From contig JACKDW010000002.1 in the NCBI GenBank assembly GCA_020633295.1, forward strand, positions 124,001 to 188,000: 64,000 bases of DNA. Reading direction: 5' to 3'. Below, one piece after another: positions 1 through 20,040 of this stretch (its first letter is position 1; every line of letters starts with the position of its first letter). The stretch is from Myxococcales bacterium (GTDB taxonomy: Bacteria > Myxococcota_A > Polyangia > Nannocystales > Nannocystaceae). The notes under the pieces were generated by a model, which saw nothing but the letters and a program-made list of their open reading frames with translations, did no database searches and was not told where the DNA came from. The position numbers were made by a program, and so were the translations under genes.

Positions 1-1140
1 CTCTCGGCGTCGATCGTCAACTACGTCGCGCGCACGCGCGAGACCGTGCTGCTCAAGGACGCGACGCGCGAGCGCCCGTTCAACCAGGACCCCTACGTCC
101 GGCGCACCCAGCCGAAGTCGCTGCTCGCGCTGCCGCTGACCTACCAGGGCAAGCTCAACGGCATCCTGTACCTCGAGAACAACCTGACGACGGACGCGTT
201 CACCGAGGCCCGCGTCGCGCTGCTCAACGTGCTGTCCTCGCAGGCGGCGATCTCGATCGAGAACGCGAGCCTGTACGACACGCTCGAGCAGAAGGTCGCC
301 GAGCGCACCTCGCAGCTGGCCGAGCGCACCTCGCAGCTCGCGCACGCGAACGCCGAGATCACCGCGCTCAACGAGCGCCTCAAGGCCGAGAACCTGCGCA
401 TGGAGGCCGAGCTCGACGTCGTGCAGAAGCTGCAGCGCATGCTGCTGCCGCACGACGACGAGCTGAACCAGGTCGAGGACCTCGAGATCGCGGGCTACAT
501 GTCGCCGGCCGACGAGGTCGGCGGCGACTACTACGACGTGCTCGTGCACGACGGCCGCGTGCTCGCGGCGATCGGCGACGTCACCGGCCACGGGCTCGAG
601 AGCGGCGTGCTGATGCTGATGACGCAGATGGGCGTGCGCACGCTGCTGACGAGCGGCGAGACCGACCCGGTGCGCTTCCTCGACGTCCTCAACCGCACGA
701 TCTACGACAACATCCGCCGCATCCAGACCGAGAAGTACCTGACGCTGTGCCTGCTGAAGTACGAGGACGGCGTGCTGCGGCTCAGCGGCCTGCACGAGGA
801 GCTGATCATCGTGCGCAGCGGCGGGCGCGTCGAGCTGATCGACACGCTCACGCTCGGGCTGCCGATCGGCCTCACCGAGGACATCGCGGACTCGGTGTCC
901 GAGACGATCATCGAGCTCGCGCCGGGCGACCAGGCGGTGCTGTTCACCGACGGCATCACCGAGGCCGAGAGCCCCGAGGGCGTCCGCTACGGGCTGCCGC
1001 GCTTCTGCGAGCTGCTGGGCGCCAACGCGGGCAGCTCGGCGCACGAGCTGGTCGAGGTCGTGATCCGCGACGTGCAGTCCCACATCGGCACGCAGGTCGT
1101 CTACGACGACATCACGCTGCTGGTGATGAAGCGCCGCTGA
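1..1140 (+). CDS. GAF-SpoIIE (PP2C-type) phosphatase, C-terminal part
   Basis: The frame is open from the first base, so the N-terminus lies outside the window. The first ~80 residues look like the end of a GAF domain (LYLENNL and AAISIENA are typical of its last strands and helix). A coiled coil with a duplicated AERTSQL segment follows, then a SpoIIE/PP2C phosphatase domain. The metal-binding signatures are visible as GGDYYDV, GDVTGHG and the late FTDGITEA and DDITLLV motifs. In myxobacteria this GAF-coil-SpoIIE order often ends very large proteins that begin with a Ser/Thr kinase and a STAND-type ATPase; whether that holds here cannot be seen. The probable role is dephosphorylation of an anti-sigma-antagonist-like protein in a cytoplasmic signalling chain. 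No downstream partner is adjacent; the next gene is a PKS about 200 bp away. Confidence 0.85.
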   Translation, partial: LSASIVNYVARTRETVLLKDATRERPFNQDPYVRRTQPKSLLALPLTYQGKLNGILYLENNLTTDAFTEARVALLNVLSSQAAISIENASLYDTLEQKVAERTSQLAERTSQLAHANAEITALNERLKAENLRMEAELDVVQKLQRMLLPHDDELNQVEDLEIAGYMSPADEVGGDYYDVLVHDGRVLAAIGDVTGHGLESGVLMLMTQMGVRTLLTSGETDPVRFLDVLNRTIYDNIRRIQTEKYLTLCLLKYEDGVLRLSGLHEELIIVRSGGRVELIDTLTLGLPIGLTEDIADSVSETIIELAPGDQAVLFTDGITEAESPEGVRYGLPRFCELLGANAGSSAHELVEVVIRDVQSHIGTQVVYDDITLLVMKRR

Positions 1141-1177
1141 GCTCGCGCCGCTGAGCTCGCGCCGCTGAGCTCGCGCC
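1136..1177. repeat. 14-bp tandem repeat, three units
   Basis: The unit GCTGAGCTCGCGCC is repeated three times across the stop codon of the phosphatase gene and into the spacer. It contains in-frame TGA codons, so it acts as back-up stops. No hairpin with a T tract follows. Confidence 0.6.
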
Positions 1178-1337
1178 GCGCGCTCGACCGCGCGGACTCC
1201 ACCCGCGGCGCGCGCTGGGAGACGAGGCGGGCCCACATCCTCCCACGGCCTGCGGATGGGGAGCGCCGCGCTCCGGCGCGCGAGTTCCGATACCATGGGC
1301 GGCCCGGGCGACGCCGCGCGCCGCCCGGCTCCACGGT

Positions 1338-3443
<2,106 letters not shown>

Positions 3444-5101
3444 CGCCGCTGCTCGTCGCGCTGCAGCTCGCGACCGCCGCGCTGCTCGCGGCCCACGGCG
3501 TCCGCCCGGGCGCGGTCGTCGGCCACAGCGTCGGCGAGATCGCCGCGGCGCACGTCGCCGGCGCGCTCTCGCTGCGCGACGCGATGCGCGTGGCGATCGC
3601 GGTCGGCCGCGCGTATCGACGCGCCGCGCTCGAGGGGGACGGCGCGCTCGCGCTGATCGAGCTCGCGCCGGCGAGCGCCCGCGCCGCGATCGCGCGCAGC
3701 GGGCTCGAGGGCCAGGTGCAGATCGCCGGCGTCAACGGGCCGACCGCGACGCTGATCAGCGGCGCCCGCGAGGCGATCGCGACGCTCCAGGGCGCGCTGC
3801 GGCGCCGCGCGCTGCACCACCAGGCCCACGGGCCTGGGCCGCGGCTCACGGTGCTGAGCGGCGTGTACAGCCACTGTGAGCTGGCGCTGCGGTACACGGG
3901 CGGGCTCGCCGAGGCGCTGACCGGCATCGATGCGAGGCCGGTGCGCGTCGCGATGCGCTCGACGGTGACCGGCGCGCCGCTGCGCGGGCCTGAGCTCGAC
4001 GCGGGCTACTGGGTTCGCAACACCGCCTCGCCGGTGCGCTTCGCCGAGGTCATCGCCGAGCTCGCGGCGGCCGGCGAGCGCTGCTTTCTCGAGCTCTCAC
4101 CGGCGGCGGCGCTGCGCGGATCGATCGAGCGCTCGCTGCCGGCTGGGGTCGAGGCCGCGGTCCTCGCCGCGCAGCGTCGCGGGCCCGGCGGCCGCGAGGA
4201 TTTTTGGCGCGCGCTCGCGGGGCTGCACGCCGCCGGCGTCGACGTCCGCTGGCGCGCGGCCGAGGATCCGGCGGGGCCCCGCGTCGGCGCGGGCGACCGG
4301 CCGGCCGAGCTATTCCTGATCTCGGCGCGCGAGCCCGAGGCGCTGCGATCGCTGGCGGCCGCCCACGCGCGCGCCTTGAGGGGGAGCGACGCGCGCGCGA
4401 GCCTGGCCAGCGTCTGCGTCGCGACCGTCCGGCACCGCGAGCGGCTCCCGCACCGCGCCGCGATCCTCACGCGCGGGCGCGTCGAGCTGTCGCGCGCGCT
4501 CGACGAGCTGGCGGCGGGCGCCCCGGGATCATCCTGGCGCATCGGTCAGGTCAAACCAGGCGCCGCGCCGCGGGTCGCGTTCCTGTTCCTCGGGACATCC
4601 TATGACGACGCCGCGACCGCGGGCGCGGCCCGCCGCGAGCGTGAGGCGCTGACGCGGTGGTTCCCGGCGCTCGCCTCGCCGCCCGCGCCCGCGCCCGACG
4701 AGACGCTCGCGCTGCGCCTGACGCGGGCGCGGCTGCTGCGTCACGTCGGCGTCTCGCCGGCGATCGTGCTCGGGCGCGGCGGCGGCGAACTGGCGGCGCG
4801 CTGCTTCGCCGGCGCCTGCTCCATGGAGCAGGCTGCCGCCGCGCTCGCGGGCCGCGGCGACGCGACGCTGGACCGCGAGCCTGCGCTCCCGCTGCGCACG
4901 GGCGCGGCCGCGCTCGCCGCAGACGTGGGACGTGGTGCTGACCGTGGACGCCGATGAGCCGCCCGGGGCGCCGCGCGGGACGTCATCGGCGAGCGCCCCG
5001 CGATCGACTGGCGCCGACGGCCCGACGGCGACGCGCTCGCGGGGCTGCTCGAGACCCTCGCCGCGCTCGAGCTCGCGGGCGTCGCGGTCGACTGGGACGC
5101 G

Positions 5102-8100
5102 GTGTACGCCGCGCGCGCGTGCCCGCGGGTAACGCTGCCGCGCTACCCGTTCACGCGCCGTCGACACTGGCTCGCGCCAGGCGGGCCGATGGCCACGCGC
5201 GCGCTCGCGGGCGCGCCGACGCGATCGTCCGAGGATGAAGGATCGCTGGCCGGGCCGCCCGTCGCGCTCATGGCCGAGCATCGCGTCCACGGGCGCCCGC
5301 TCGCGCCCGGGGCCTGGCTGCTCCGCGCGCTGCTTCACAACCTGTCCCCAGAGTCCTCTCGCGTTGACGACGTCGAGCTCGCGCGCCTGCTCGCGCCGGA
5401 GCACGAGCCGCTGACGCTCGCGCGCTCCGGCGACGCGCTGCACGTCGGCCCGGCGACGCGGCCGTACCTCCGCGCGCGCGTCGCGACGATCGAGACGGAG
5501 CCGGTCGCGCGCCCGACGAGGGTGTCGCTCACCGGCCTCCGCCGCGGCGCGCGACCGATCGCGAGCGCGGCGATCGACCGCTGGTTCGCGCGCGCGCGCG
5601 GGGCTCGAGCTGGGCGCGGCGCTGCGACGCCTCGAGCAGGTCTGGCGCGCGCCGGACGGCGCCTGCTCGCGCGCCTGCGCCCCGCGCCCGCGCACGACGA
5701 CGAGCCGCCGCCGACCGAGCTGCTCGACGCGTGCCTGCAGCTCATCGCGCTCGCCTGCGCGGCGCGGCGCGAGCCGGGGTTCCCGCAGGACAACGCCGAT
5801 GACCCGCCCCTGATCCCGCACACGATCGCGCGGGTGCAGCGGCACGCGCCGAGCGGCCAGGCGCGCTGGTGCGTGGCCCGCCCGCGCGACGCGAGTTCGG
5901 GGGACGCCGAGCTGCTCGACGAGCGCGGCGCGGCGATCCTGACGATCCGGGGCCTTCAGCTGCGACGCGCGTCGCTCCTGAGACAGGCGAGCCGCGAGGT
6001 CGCGGACGAAGTTGCGAACGAGGTCGCGGACGAGGTCGCGGACGAGATCGCGGACGAGATCGCGGACGAGATCGCGGACGAGGTCGCGAACGAGGTCGCA
6101 AAGGACCGTCCAACCGACGAAGCCGCGACGATCGCCGCGCGCGCGCTCGAGGTGATCGCGGGCGTGCTCGAGCTCGCGGATCCCGGCGCGCTCGAGCTCG
6201 ACACCCCGCTCGCGGAGCTCGGGCTCGACTCGATGATGGCCGTGGAGCTCGCGGAGGAGCTCGACGAGGCGCTCGCGGGGCTCCTCCCCGGCGGCGAGGC
6301 GCTGCCGAGCACGCTGGTCTACGAGCACGCGACCGCGGCGGCGATCATCGCGGCGCTGCGCGAGCGCGCCGCGCCGCGGGCGAGCGCGTCGACGCGCGAC
6401 GAGCCCGAGCCACGTTCCTCCGCCCGGCACACCGACGACGCGATCGCGATCATCGGCCTCGGCTGCCGGTACCCGGGCGCCGACTCGCCAGAGGCGCTGT
6501 GGCAGCTGCTGATCGACGGGCGCGACGCGATCGGTCCGCTGCCCGAGGGGCGTCGCCCGCCGGGGCCGCTCGATCCGATCTGCGCGCGCGGAGGGTTCTT
6601 GCCCGAGGTCGACCGCTTCGACGCGCGCTTCTTCGCCGTCCCGCCCCGCGCGGCCCGCTCGCTCGATCCGCAGCAGCGCCTGCTGCTCGAGGTCACATGG
6701 GAGGCGCTCGAGCACGCGGGCGTCGCGGCCGATCGTCTGCGCGGCTCGAGCACCGGCGTGTACGTGGGCATGAGCACCATGGACTACGGCCGGCGGACGC
6801 TGGCGGCGCTTCCGGAGATCGACGCCTACACGGGCACCGGCGCGCTCGCCAGCGTGGCCGCGGGGCGCGTCGCCTACACGCTCGGGCTCGAGGGCCCGGC
6901 GATGGCGGTCGACACGGCCTGCTCGTCGTCGCTGCTCGCGGTCCACCTCGCGTGCCAGGGCCTGCGCGCCGGCGACTGCGAGCTGGCGCTGGCCGGCGGC
7001 GTGAACCTGATCCTCGACCCGGCGCTGACGCTCGCGTTTCGCGAGCTCGAGGCGCTCGCGCCCGACGGCCGCTGTCGCCCCTTCGCCGAGGACGCGCGCG
7101 GCTACGTGCGCGCGGAGGGCTGCGGCGTCGTGGTGCTCAAGCGCCTCGCGGACGCGCGGCGTGACGGCGACCGCGTGCTCGCGCTGGTCCGCGGCTCCGC
7201 GGTGAATCAGGACGGGCGCTCGAACGGGCTGACCGCGCCGAGCGAGCGCGCGCAGGTCGAGGTCATCGGCGCCGCGCTCCGGCGCGCGGGCGTCGAGCCC
7301 GGCGCGGTCGAGTACGTCGAGGCCCACGGCACGGGCACGCCGCTCGGCGACCCGATCGAGCTGCGCGCGCTCGTCAAGGCCTACGGGCCCGGGCGCGCGC
7401 GCCCGCTGCTCGTCGGCTCGATCAAGTCCAACATCGGTCACGCCGAGGCGGCCGCCGGCGTCGCCGGCCTCATCAAGGCGACGCTGGCGCTCGCGCGCGG
7501 TCAGCTCCCGGCCTCGCTGCACTGCGCGCGGCCGACGAGGCGCGCGCGCTGGGACCGACTGCGGGTGGTGCAGCGGCCTACGACATGGTCGAAGGGACAA
7601 TTCGCGGGCGTGAGCGCGTTCGGCATCGGCGGCACCAACGTCCACGCGGTGATCGAGCGCGCCCCGGCGCCGACCCCCCGCGCGCCGCTCGAGCCGTCCC
7701 GCGCGCCCTGCCCCGTCCTGACCCTGTCGGCGAAGACCGACGCGGCGCTGCGCGAGCTGGCGCGGCGCTACGCGGCGGCGCTCGGCGGGTCCGCAGGTGA
7801 CGACGCGCGCGCGCTCGTCGACCTCTGCCACACGAGCAACGTCGGACGGCAGCATCACGGGCGGCGCCTCGCGCTCGTCGCCGCGGCCGCGCCCGGCGGC
7901 GGCGCGCGCCTGCGCGAGGCATTGAAGACATGGCTCATCGAGCAGCAGGGACTGGGGGCGCGACGGGAGCCCGCGAGCGACCCGCGGCCGTCCGCGATCG
8001 CGTTCCTCGTCGGCGCGCCCGCGAGCGCGCCGTCCGCCGGCGCGCTCCGCCGGGCGATCATGGTCGCGCCGGCGCTGCGCGAGGCGCTGACGCGCTGCGC

Positions 8101-9594
8101 CGCGATCACGGCGGCGCTCGCCGACCGCGCGCGCGCGCGCCGAGATCCGCGACAGCTCGAGCTCGACGCGCTGCGCGTGTGGCTGTCCTCCGCTCTTGAA
8201 GACGCTGCCCATGGGGACATGTCTGCAGAGCCCCCCAGCGGAGCGCGCGCCGCGTTCGCGTCGAGCCTCGTCGCGGTCGCGACCGCCTCGCAGTGGCGCG
8301 CCTGGGGCGTGCAGCCGTCACGCGCGGTGGGCGACGGCCTCGGCGCGCGCGCGGCCGCGTTCATCGCCGCCGGGCGCGGCGATCTCGAGCGCTTCACGAT
8401 CGAGCTGCTCGCGGAGCACCAGCTGGTCTCGGAGGACGTCGACGCGCTCGCCCGCGCCGTCGGAGTTCTTCGACGTGATGATGCACGGGAAAAAATTCGC
8501 GAGGAGGTCCTCGCGCCGCGCTGCGAGCTCGAGCGTACGGCCGCTGCTGGACCCGCGCTCGGGCGAGCTCGCGTCGAGCGCACCCTGGCCGAAGTCGCCT
8601 GGTCGCTGCGCCAGCAAGGCGATGTGGTGATCGAGCTCGCCGCGTTCGACCGCGCGCCCGCGCGTGCGCTCGCGAAGACGCTCGCGCGGCTCTACGTCCG
8701 CGGCGCGACGATCCGCTGGGACCGGTATCTCGCGCCGCTCGAGCCACGACGCGTCGACGCGCCGACGTACTCGTTTCAGCGCGAGCGCTACTGGCTCACG
8801 GACCACGCAGGCGCCCAGGCCTCTGCGCAAGCAGCTGCGCAGGGCGGCAACCGTACAGTGCTCACGCGCCTCGAGCGTGACGCCGAGTCGCTCTCCCGTC
8901 GCCTCGCGTCGCAGCCTCTGTCCGAACTCGAGCGCGCCTCGTTGGCTGTGTTACCGAAGCTGCTAAAGCGCGTCGCCGGGGCGCTGCGGGACGAGGAACG
9001 CGCTTCACAGTTGCAAATACATCCGCAGCCGCGCAACCTCGAGGATGAGGTGGAATCCTGCGCCGTGCACACCGCTGTCGCTGATCGCCGCGAGCCCGCG
9101 CGCTCGTCGTCGGTCCGCGACGCGCTCAGACGCCACGTCACGGAGCTGCTCGAGCTCGACGACGGGGCCCTAGACCCCGACCGCGGGCTGTTCGATCTGG
9201 GCATGGACTCGCTGATGCTCGTGGACCTGCACGAGCGGCTCAACGAGGAATTCGCGCTGACGCTGCCAATCGGCGCGCTCTTCGACCACCCCACGATCAA
9301 CCTGCTCGCGGGGCTTATAGCCCCCGAAGTCGCGAAGCGGTCGGGGTTTGAAGCACCACGCCGGCGCGCTGCTCCTCGTTCGTCTCGTAGTCGTCCTTCT
9401 TCAGGCGCTTCTTCAGGCGCTTCTTCAGGTTCTTCTTCAGGTTCTTCTTCGAGCTCGTCAGGACGCTCCCCTGACGTCAGGGACGACGCAGCGCCGTCCG
9501 CCGAGCTTTCCCTTAGTCCCGCCCCCGAGCTTTCCCCTGAGCTCTCCGATGAAGACGCGATCGAGCTCATCGCGCGCAAGTACACGGCGCCGGA

Positions 9595-9598
<4 letters not shown>
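5102..9598 (+). CDS. Type I PKS, third part: DH-ACP-KS-inactive AT-ACP
   Basis: Domains in order: a dehydratase-like domain with H60-x3-G-x4-P and the DACLQ motif (D209), whose middle part near 5590-5690 reads better in another frame; a run of 4-residue repeats; ACP with Ser377 in GLDS; KS ~445-855 with Cys607 in TACSSS plus HGTGT and NIGHAE; an AT-like region ~870-1235 where the nucleophile motif is GDGLGA (Gly1079 instead of Ser); ACP with Ser1370 in GMDS; a Ser-rich linker; and a C-terminal docking-like tail rich in acidic residues (ELSDEDAIELIARK). No ketoreductase is present, so the DH has no obvious substrate within its own module. The listed GTG start is only the first start codon after the 4957 stop; homology extends upstream. 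Its last four bases overlap the start of the next PKS gene (ATGA), so the two are translationally coupled. Confidence 0.75.
5996..6103 (+). repeat. 12-bp tandem repeats coding for a VADE-type spacer
   Basis: Nine consecutive 12-bp units close to GAGGTCGCGGAC (variants with ATC for GTC, AAC for GAC) encode E-V/I-A-D/N repeats between the DH and ACP domains of the first PKS. The peptide would form a highly charged helix. Near-identical units imply recent slippage expansion. Confidence 0.85.
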
Positions 9599-17148
<7,550 letters not shown>

Positions 17149-17178
17149 GCGCGCCGAGCGAGCGCGCCGAGCGAGCGC

Positions 17179-18525
17179 TCAGCCGCCGGCGCGCTCACCT
17201 GGCCGCAGGGGCTCCTGCGTCGCCGGGTTGAGCGGCCACTGGCAGCCGGACGCCTCGTGCAGCGCGCGGAACTGTCCCGGCGAGCGCAGCCACTGCAGGC
17301 GCAGGATCCGGTAGCGGATGAACGGCCACACCACGTAGTGCGGCGCGTCCGAGTCGCGGATCGACGGCTCGTTGATGAACCACTGGTACACGCGCGTCGC
17401 GTCGGCCTCCGGCAGCACCCGCGGGATCGTGTCCTCGTTGATGATGTCGAGGAACGCGACGGCCTTGAACCACGTGACCTGCTCGTCCGACATGAACCGC
17501 GTCGTGCGCGTGAAGAAGTTCTGATAGGCGGTCGCGGGCAGCCCGGCGGTGCTCGCCTCCTCGGCCACCATCTCGACGAGCCACGGGTAGCCCTGGCTCT
17601 CGAGCGCCACGTGCTCGCCGACCTCGCGCGAGAGCCCGAGCCCAGCGCAGTACTCGAGCACGTCGTCGTGCGTCAGCGGGCGCAGCGCGAGGCTGCGCGC
17701 GGCCAGGTCCGCGCCGGTCTCCGACTGCTGCCAGATCCCGCCGCGCACGTTCTGGATCCGATCGCGGCTCACGAGCAGCACCACCGAGCGGAACATCGCG
17801 GCGCCGAGGCGCGGCACCAGCACGGCGTGGAGGAACTCGCCCATGCCCGCGTCGATCCACTCGAAGTCGTCGAGGATCAGCAGCAGGCGCGAGCTCTCGG
17901 CCCGCGCGCCGCTCAGCAGCGCCTCGAGGTCCGCGACGAGCGCGTCCGCGAGCGCGCGCGTGGGGCTGCGGCTGAACCCGCGCAGGCCCGGGCCGTCGTA
18001 GAAGCGGCGGAGCCCGGATGGCCGCTTGAGCAGGTTGACGGCGGCCTCGAGGTGACGCGCCGACTCGTCGATCTCCAGCGCCGAGATCCGCAGCCCGACG
18101 CCGCGCCCCGCCGCCATGCCGGCGCTGATCAGCTTCTTCACGACGCCGCGGACGTCCTCGCCGTCCGGGTCCTCCCACTGCAGCTCGTCCGCGCGCGCGA
18201 GCAGCTCGTCGTGCCACCGCAGGCAGCGCTCGGTCCGCGGCAGCGGCTCGCGGGTCGTCGCCGTGATGACGCGGAACCACTCGAAGAGCTGCTGGATCCT
18301 GCGGTGGCGATGGCCCTGCAGCTCGATCATCAGGTATGCGCCCGCCGCGACCAGCTCGCGCGTCAGCGCCTCGCGAAACAGCCGCGACTTGCCGACGCCG
18401 CCGGGGCCCGTGATCGCGCAGATCCTCGCGTTGCGGTCGCCGATCGACCACGCGCTCGGGTCGATCCAGCTGCGGATCGTCGCGACCTGGCTGTCGCGCC
18501 CGACGAACGGGATCCGCTCCTCCAT
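17179..18525 (-). CDS. AAA/STAND-type ATPase
   Basis: Predicted cytoplasmic ATPase of ~448 residues. From the chosen ATG it opens with FVGRDSQ, a common entry to AAA_16/STAND ATPase domains. The P-loop GPGGVGKS and a Walker B strand LLLILDDFEW are clear, and RDRIQ near the end of the ATPase core could be a sensor. The C-terminal ~150 residues are helical and unrecognised. A GTG 45 bases upstream (18570) is also in frame; I prefer the ATG because the ATPase domain begins directly after it. The gene converges on the PKS gene with a 30-bp gap and is divergent from the TetR gene. It could be a regulator of the PKS locus or a defence-type STAND protein, but no effector domain is visible. Confidence 0.8.
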   Translation of the reverse strand: MEERIPFVGRDSQVATIRSWIDPSAWSIGDRNARICAITGPGGVGKSRLFREALTRELVAAGAYLMIELQGHRHRRIQQLFEWFRVITATTREPLPRTERCLRWHDELLARADELQWEDPDGEDVRGVVKKLISAGMAAGRGVGLRISALEIDESARHLEAAVNLLKRPSGLRRFYDGPGLRGFSRSPTRALADALVADLEALLSGARAESSRLLLILDDFEWIDAGMGEFLHAVLVPRLGAAMFRSVVLLVSRDRIQNVRGGIWQQSETGADLAARSLALRPLTHDDVLEYCAGLGLSREVGEHVALESQGYPWLVEMVAEEASTAGLPATAYQNFFTRTTRFMSDEQVTWFKAVAFLDIINEDTIPRVLPEADATRVYQWFINEPSIRDSDAPHYVVWPFIRYRILRLQWLRSPGQFRALHEASGCQWPLNPATQEPLRPGERAGG

Positions 18526-18604
18526 CGCCGGAACTATGCCACAGCGACCCGACGCGGCGCGTCGGCTCACGAGCGGCGCGCCGCGCCAACGCGCGCTGAA
18601 AACC

Positions 18605-18618
18605 TGTCTAAAGAGACA
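18605..18618. repeat. Inverted repeat TGTCT-AAAG-AGACA (motif copy 2)
   Basis: Perfect 5-bp arms in the 197-bp spacer between the divergent ATPase and TetR genes, a position that suits an operator. Same core as at 15033 and 30574. Confidence 0.55.
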
Positions 18619-18700
18619 CTAGATCACCACGCGACGGTCACGCCCCCGCTGGCCGCGACGCGCGAAAAAATCCGCTTGCGCGTCGCCCGAACACCCTGTA

Positions 18701-18720
18701 CATACCAAACAGTCGGTTTG
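18701..18720 (+). promoter_or_regulatory. Probable TetR operator upstream of its own gene
   Basis: CATACCAAACAGTCGGTTTG ends two bases before the TetR ATG. It shares 16 of its first 17 bases with the site at 19371 and is an imperfect palindrome of the TACC-nAC-nn-GT-nGGT type seen for TetR-family operators. A candidate -35 (TTGCGC, 18676) and -10 (TACATA, 18699) with 17-bp spacing would place the operator over the transcription start, which suggests autorepression. Confidence 0.65.
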
Positions 18721-18722
18721 CG

Positions 18723-19319
18723 ATGACCCGCGGAGAAGCCCGCCAGCAGCTGCTTGAGGCGGCCGAGGAGCTCGTGCTCGCGCGCGGCCTCTCGGCCGCC
18801 ACGGTCGACGAGATCTGCCGCCTGGCCGGCGTCACCAAGGGCGCCTTCTACCACCACTTCAAGTCCAAGGACGCGCTCGCGCTCGCCGTGCTCGACCATT
18901 ACTACGGCCGCGTCGCCGCGGCCTTCACCATCGCCTCCGACCTCGCCAGCCCGCGCGAGCGGCTCGACGCCATGCTCACGCGCGCCGAGGAGGTCGCGGC
19001 CGGCCCCCTCCTGCGGCGCGGCTGCCTCATGGCCGTGTTCGCGCTCGAGCTCGCCGAGCGCCCCGACGACCGCCTGCGAGCGGCGGTCGCGGAGCGCTTC
19101 GACCAGCTCGGCTTCGGCCTCGAGACGGTGCTGCGCCAGGTCCTGCGCGAGCAGGGCTGCGCGCCGAAGCCCGCGCGCGCGCAGGCGAGCTTCCTCGCCC
19201 GGCAATTCCTCGTCTGCCTCGAGGGCGGCATCACGCTCGCCAAGGCCCACAAGGACCCGGAGCGCGTCGTCGAGGCCGTCCGCTTCTATCGCAAGAGCCT
19301 CGCGGCCCAGCTGGCCTGA
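18723..19319 (+). CDS. TetR/AcrR-family repressor
   Basis: 198 residues, the normal length for the family. The N-terminal DNA-binding domain is clear: an initial helix (ARQQLLEAAEELVL), then a helix-turn-helix ending in the hallmark GVTKGAFYHHFKSKDAL. The C-terminal ligand domain has a conserved-looking CLMAVFALELA segment. A near-identical palindrome lies immediately upstream of this gene and upstream of the following hydrolase gene, so the simplest model is that the protein represses itself and the hydrolase, with release by an unknown small electrophile or aromatic compound. The ligand is not predictable from sequence. Confidence 0.92.
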   Translation: MTRGEARQQLLEAAEELVLARGLSAATVDEICRLAGVTKGAFYHHFKSKDALALAVLDHYYGRVAAAFTIASDLASPRERLDAMLTRAEEVAAGPLLRRGCLMAVFALELAERPDDRLRAAVAERFDQLGFGLETVLRQVLREQGCAPKPARAQASFLARQFLVCLEGGITLAKAHKDPERVVEAVRFYRKSLAAQLA

Positions 19320-19333
19320 GTTCCCCTCTCCGT

Positions 19334-19354
19334 CGGACCCGCGGGTCCGGCGTT
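19334..19354 (+). terminator. Candidate intrinsic terminator after tetR
   Basis: CGGACCC-GC-GGGTCCG forms a 7-bp GC stem 15 bases after the TetR stop, followed by GCGTTTTGTT. The T tract is short, and the very small loop makes this moderate evidence only. Confidence 0.45.
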
Positions 19355-19370
19355 TTGTTCGCCTCACAAA

Positions 19371-19390
19371 CATACCAACCAGTCGGTACT
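19371..19390 (+). promoter_or_regulatory. Second TetR operator, upstream of the isochorismatase gene
   Basis: CATACCAACCAGTCGGTACT contains the symmetrical TACC-AACCAGTC-GGTA and matches the site at 18701. A candidate -10 TACTAT overlaps its right end (19387-19392). The hydrolase ATG is 33 bases downstream of the site. Confidence 0.65.
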
Positions 19391-19422
19391 ATTCCGACGC
19401 TGCAACGGGAAGAAGAACCATC

Positions 19423-20040
19423 ATGAACCTCGACCTCCACACCACCGCCGTCGTCATCACCGATCCCCAGGTCGACGTGCTCTCGCCGGACGGCGCGCTC
19501 GCGGACCTGCTGCACGCGCAGGTCGCCAAGCGCCGCGTCGTCGACAACCTCCGCGCGCTGCGGGACCACGCCGAGCGGGCCGGAGTGCCCGTCCTCTACT
19601 CGACGCTCGAGCGCCGCGCCAAGCACACGCGCGCGCCCGCGACCAACGCCCCGATCTACCAGCTCATCCACGAGCGCGGCGCGATGCTCGAGGGCGCCGG
19701 CGCGGCGATCGTCCCCGAGCTCGCGCCGACCGAGCGCACCACGCTCGCCAGCCCGCGCGGCGGCATGATGGCCTTCGGGACCACCGATCTCGACGCGCTG
19801 CTGCGCGCCCGCGGGGCGCGGACGCTGATCATGGGCGGCATGGTGCTCAACCTGTGCCTCGAGGCCAACCTCCGCGCGGCCGTCGATCTCGGCTACGAGA
19901 TCATCCTCGTGTCCGACGCGACCGCGACGATCTCGGACGCGGCGCACGAGGCCGCGCTCGCGAGCCTCGCGCTGATCGCCGCGAAGATCGTGACCACGGC
20001 CGAGCTGCTGCCGGCGCTGACGCGCGCCGCGGCCGCGTAG
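19423..20040 (+). CDS. Isochorismatase-family cysteine hydrolase
   Basis: 205 residues. The N-terminal VVITDPQVD supplies the family's catalytic aspartate, and GGMVLNLCLEAN carries the expected nucleophilic cysteine. The overall Rossmann-like alternation and length fit the isochorismatase-like hydrolases (nicotinamidase, N-carbamoylsarcosine amidase and uncharacterised relatives). The ATG is preceded by an AG-rich stretch (GGGAAGAAGAA). Regulation by the upstream TetR protein is likely from the shared operator. The substrate is unknown; such TetR-linked members often act in stress or xenobiotic responses rather than siderophore synthesis, and no isochorismate genes are nearby. Confidence 0.85.
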   Translation: MNLDLHTTAVVITDPQVDVLSPDGALADLLHAQVAKRRVVDNLRALRDHAERAGVPVLYSTLERRAKHTRAPATNAPIYQLIHERGAMLEGAGAAIVPELAPTERTTLASPRGGMMAFGTTDLDALLRARGARTLIMGGMVLNLCLEANLRAAVDLGYEIILVSDATATISDAAHEAALASLALIAAKIVTTAELLPALTRAAAA

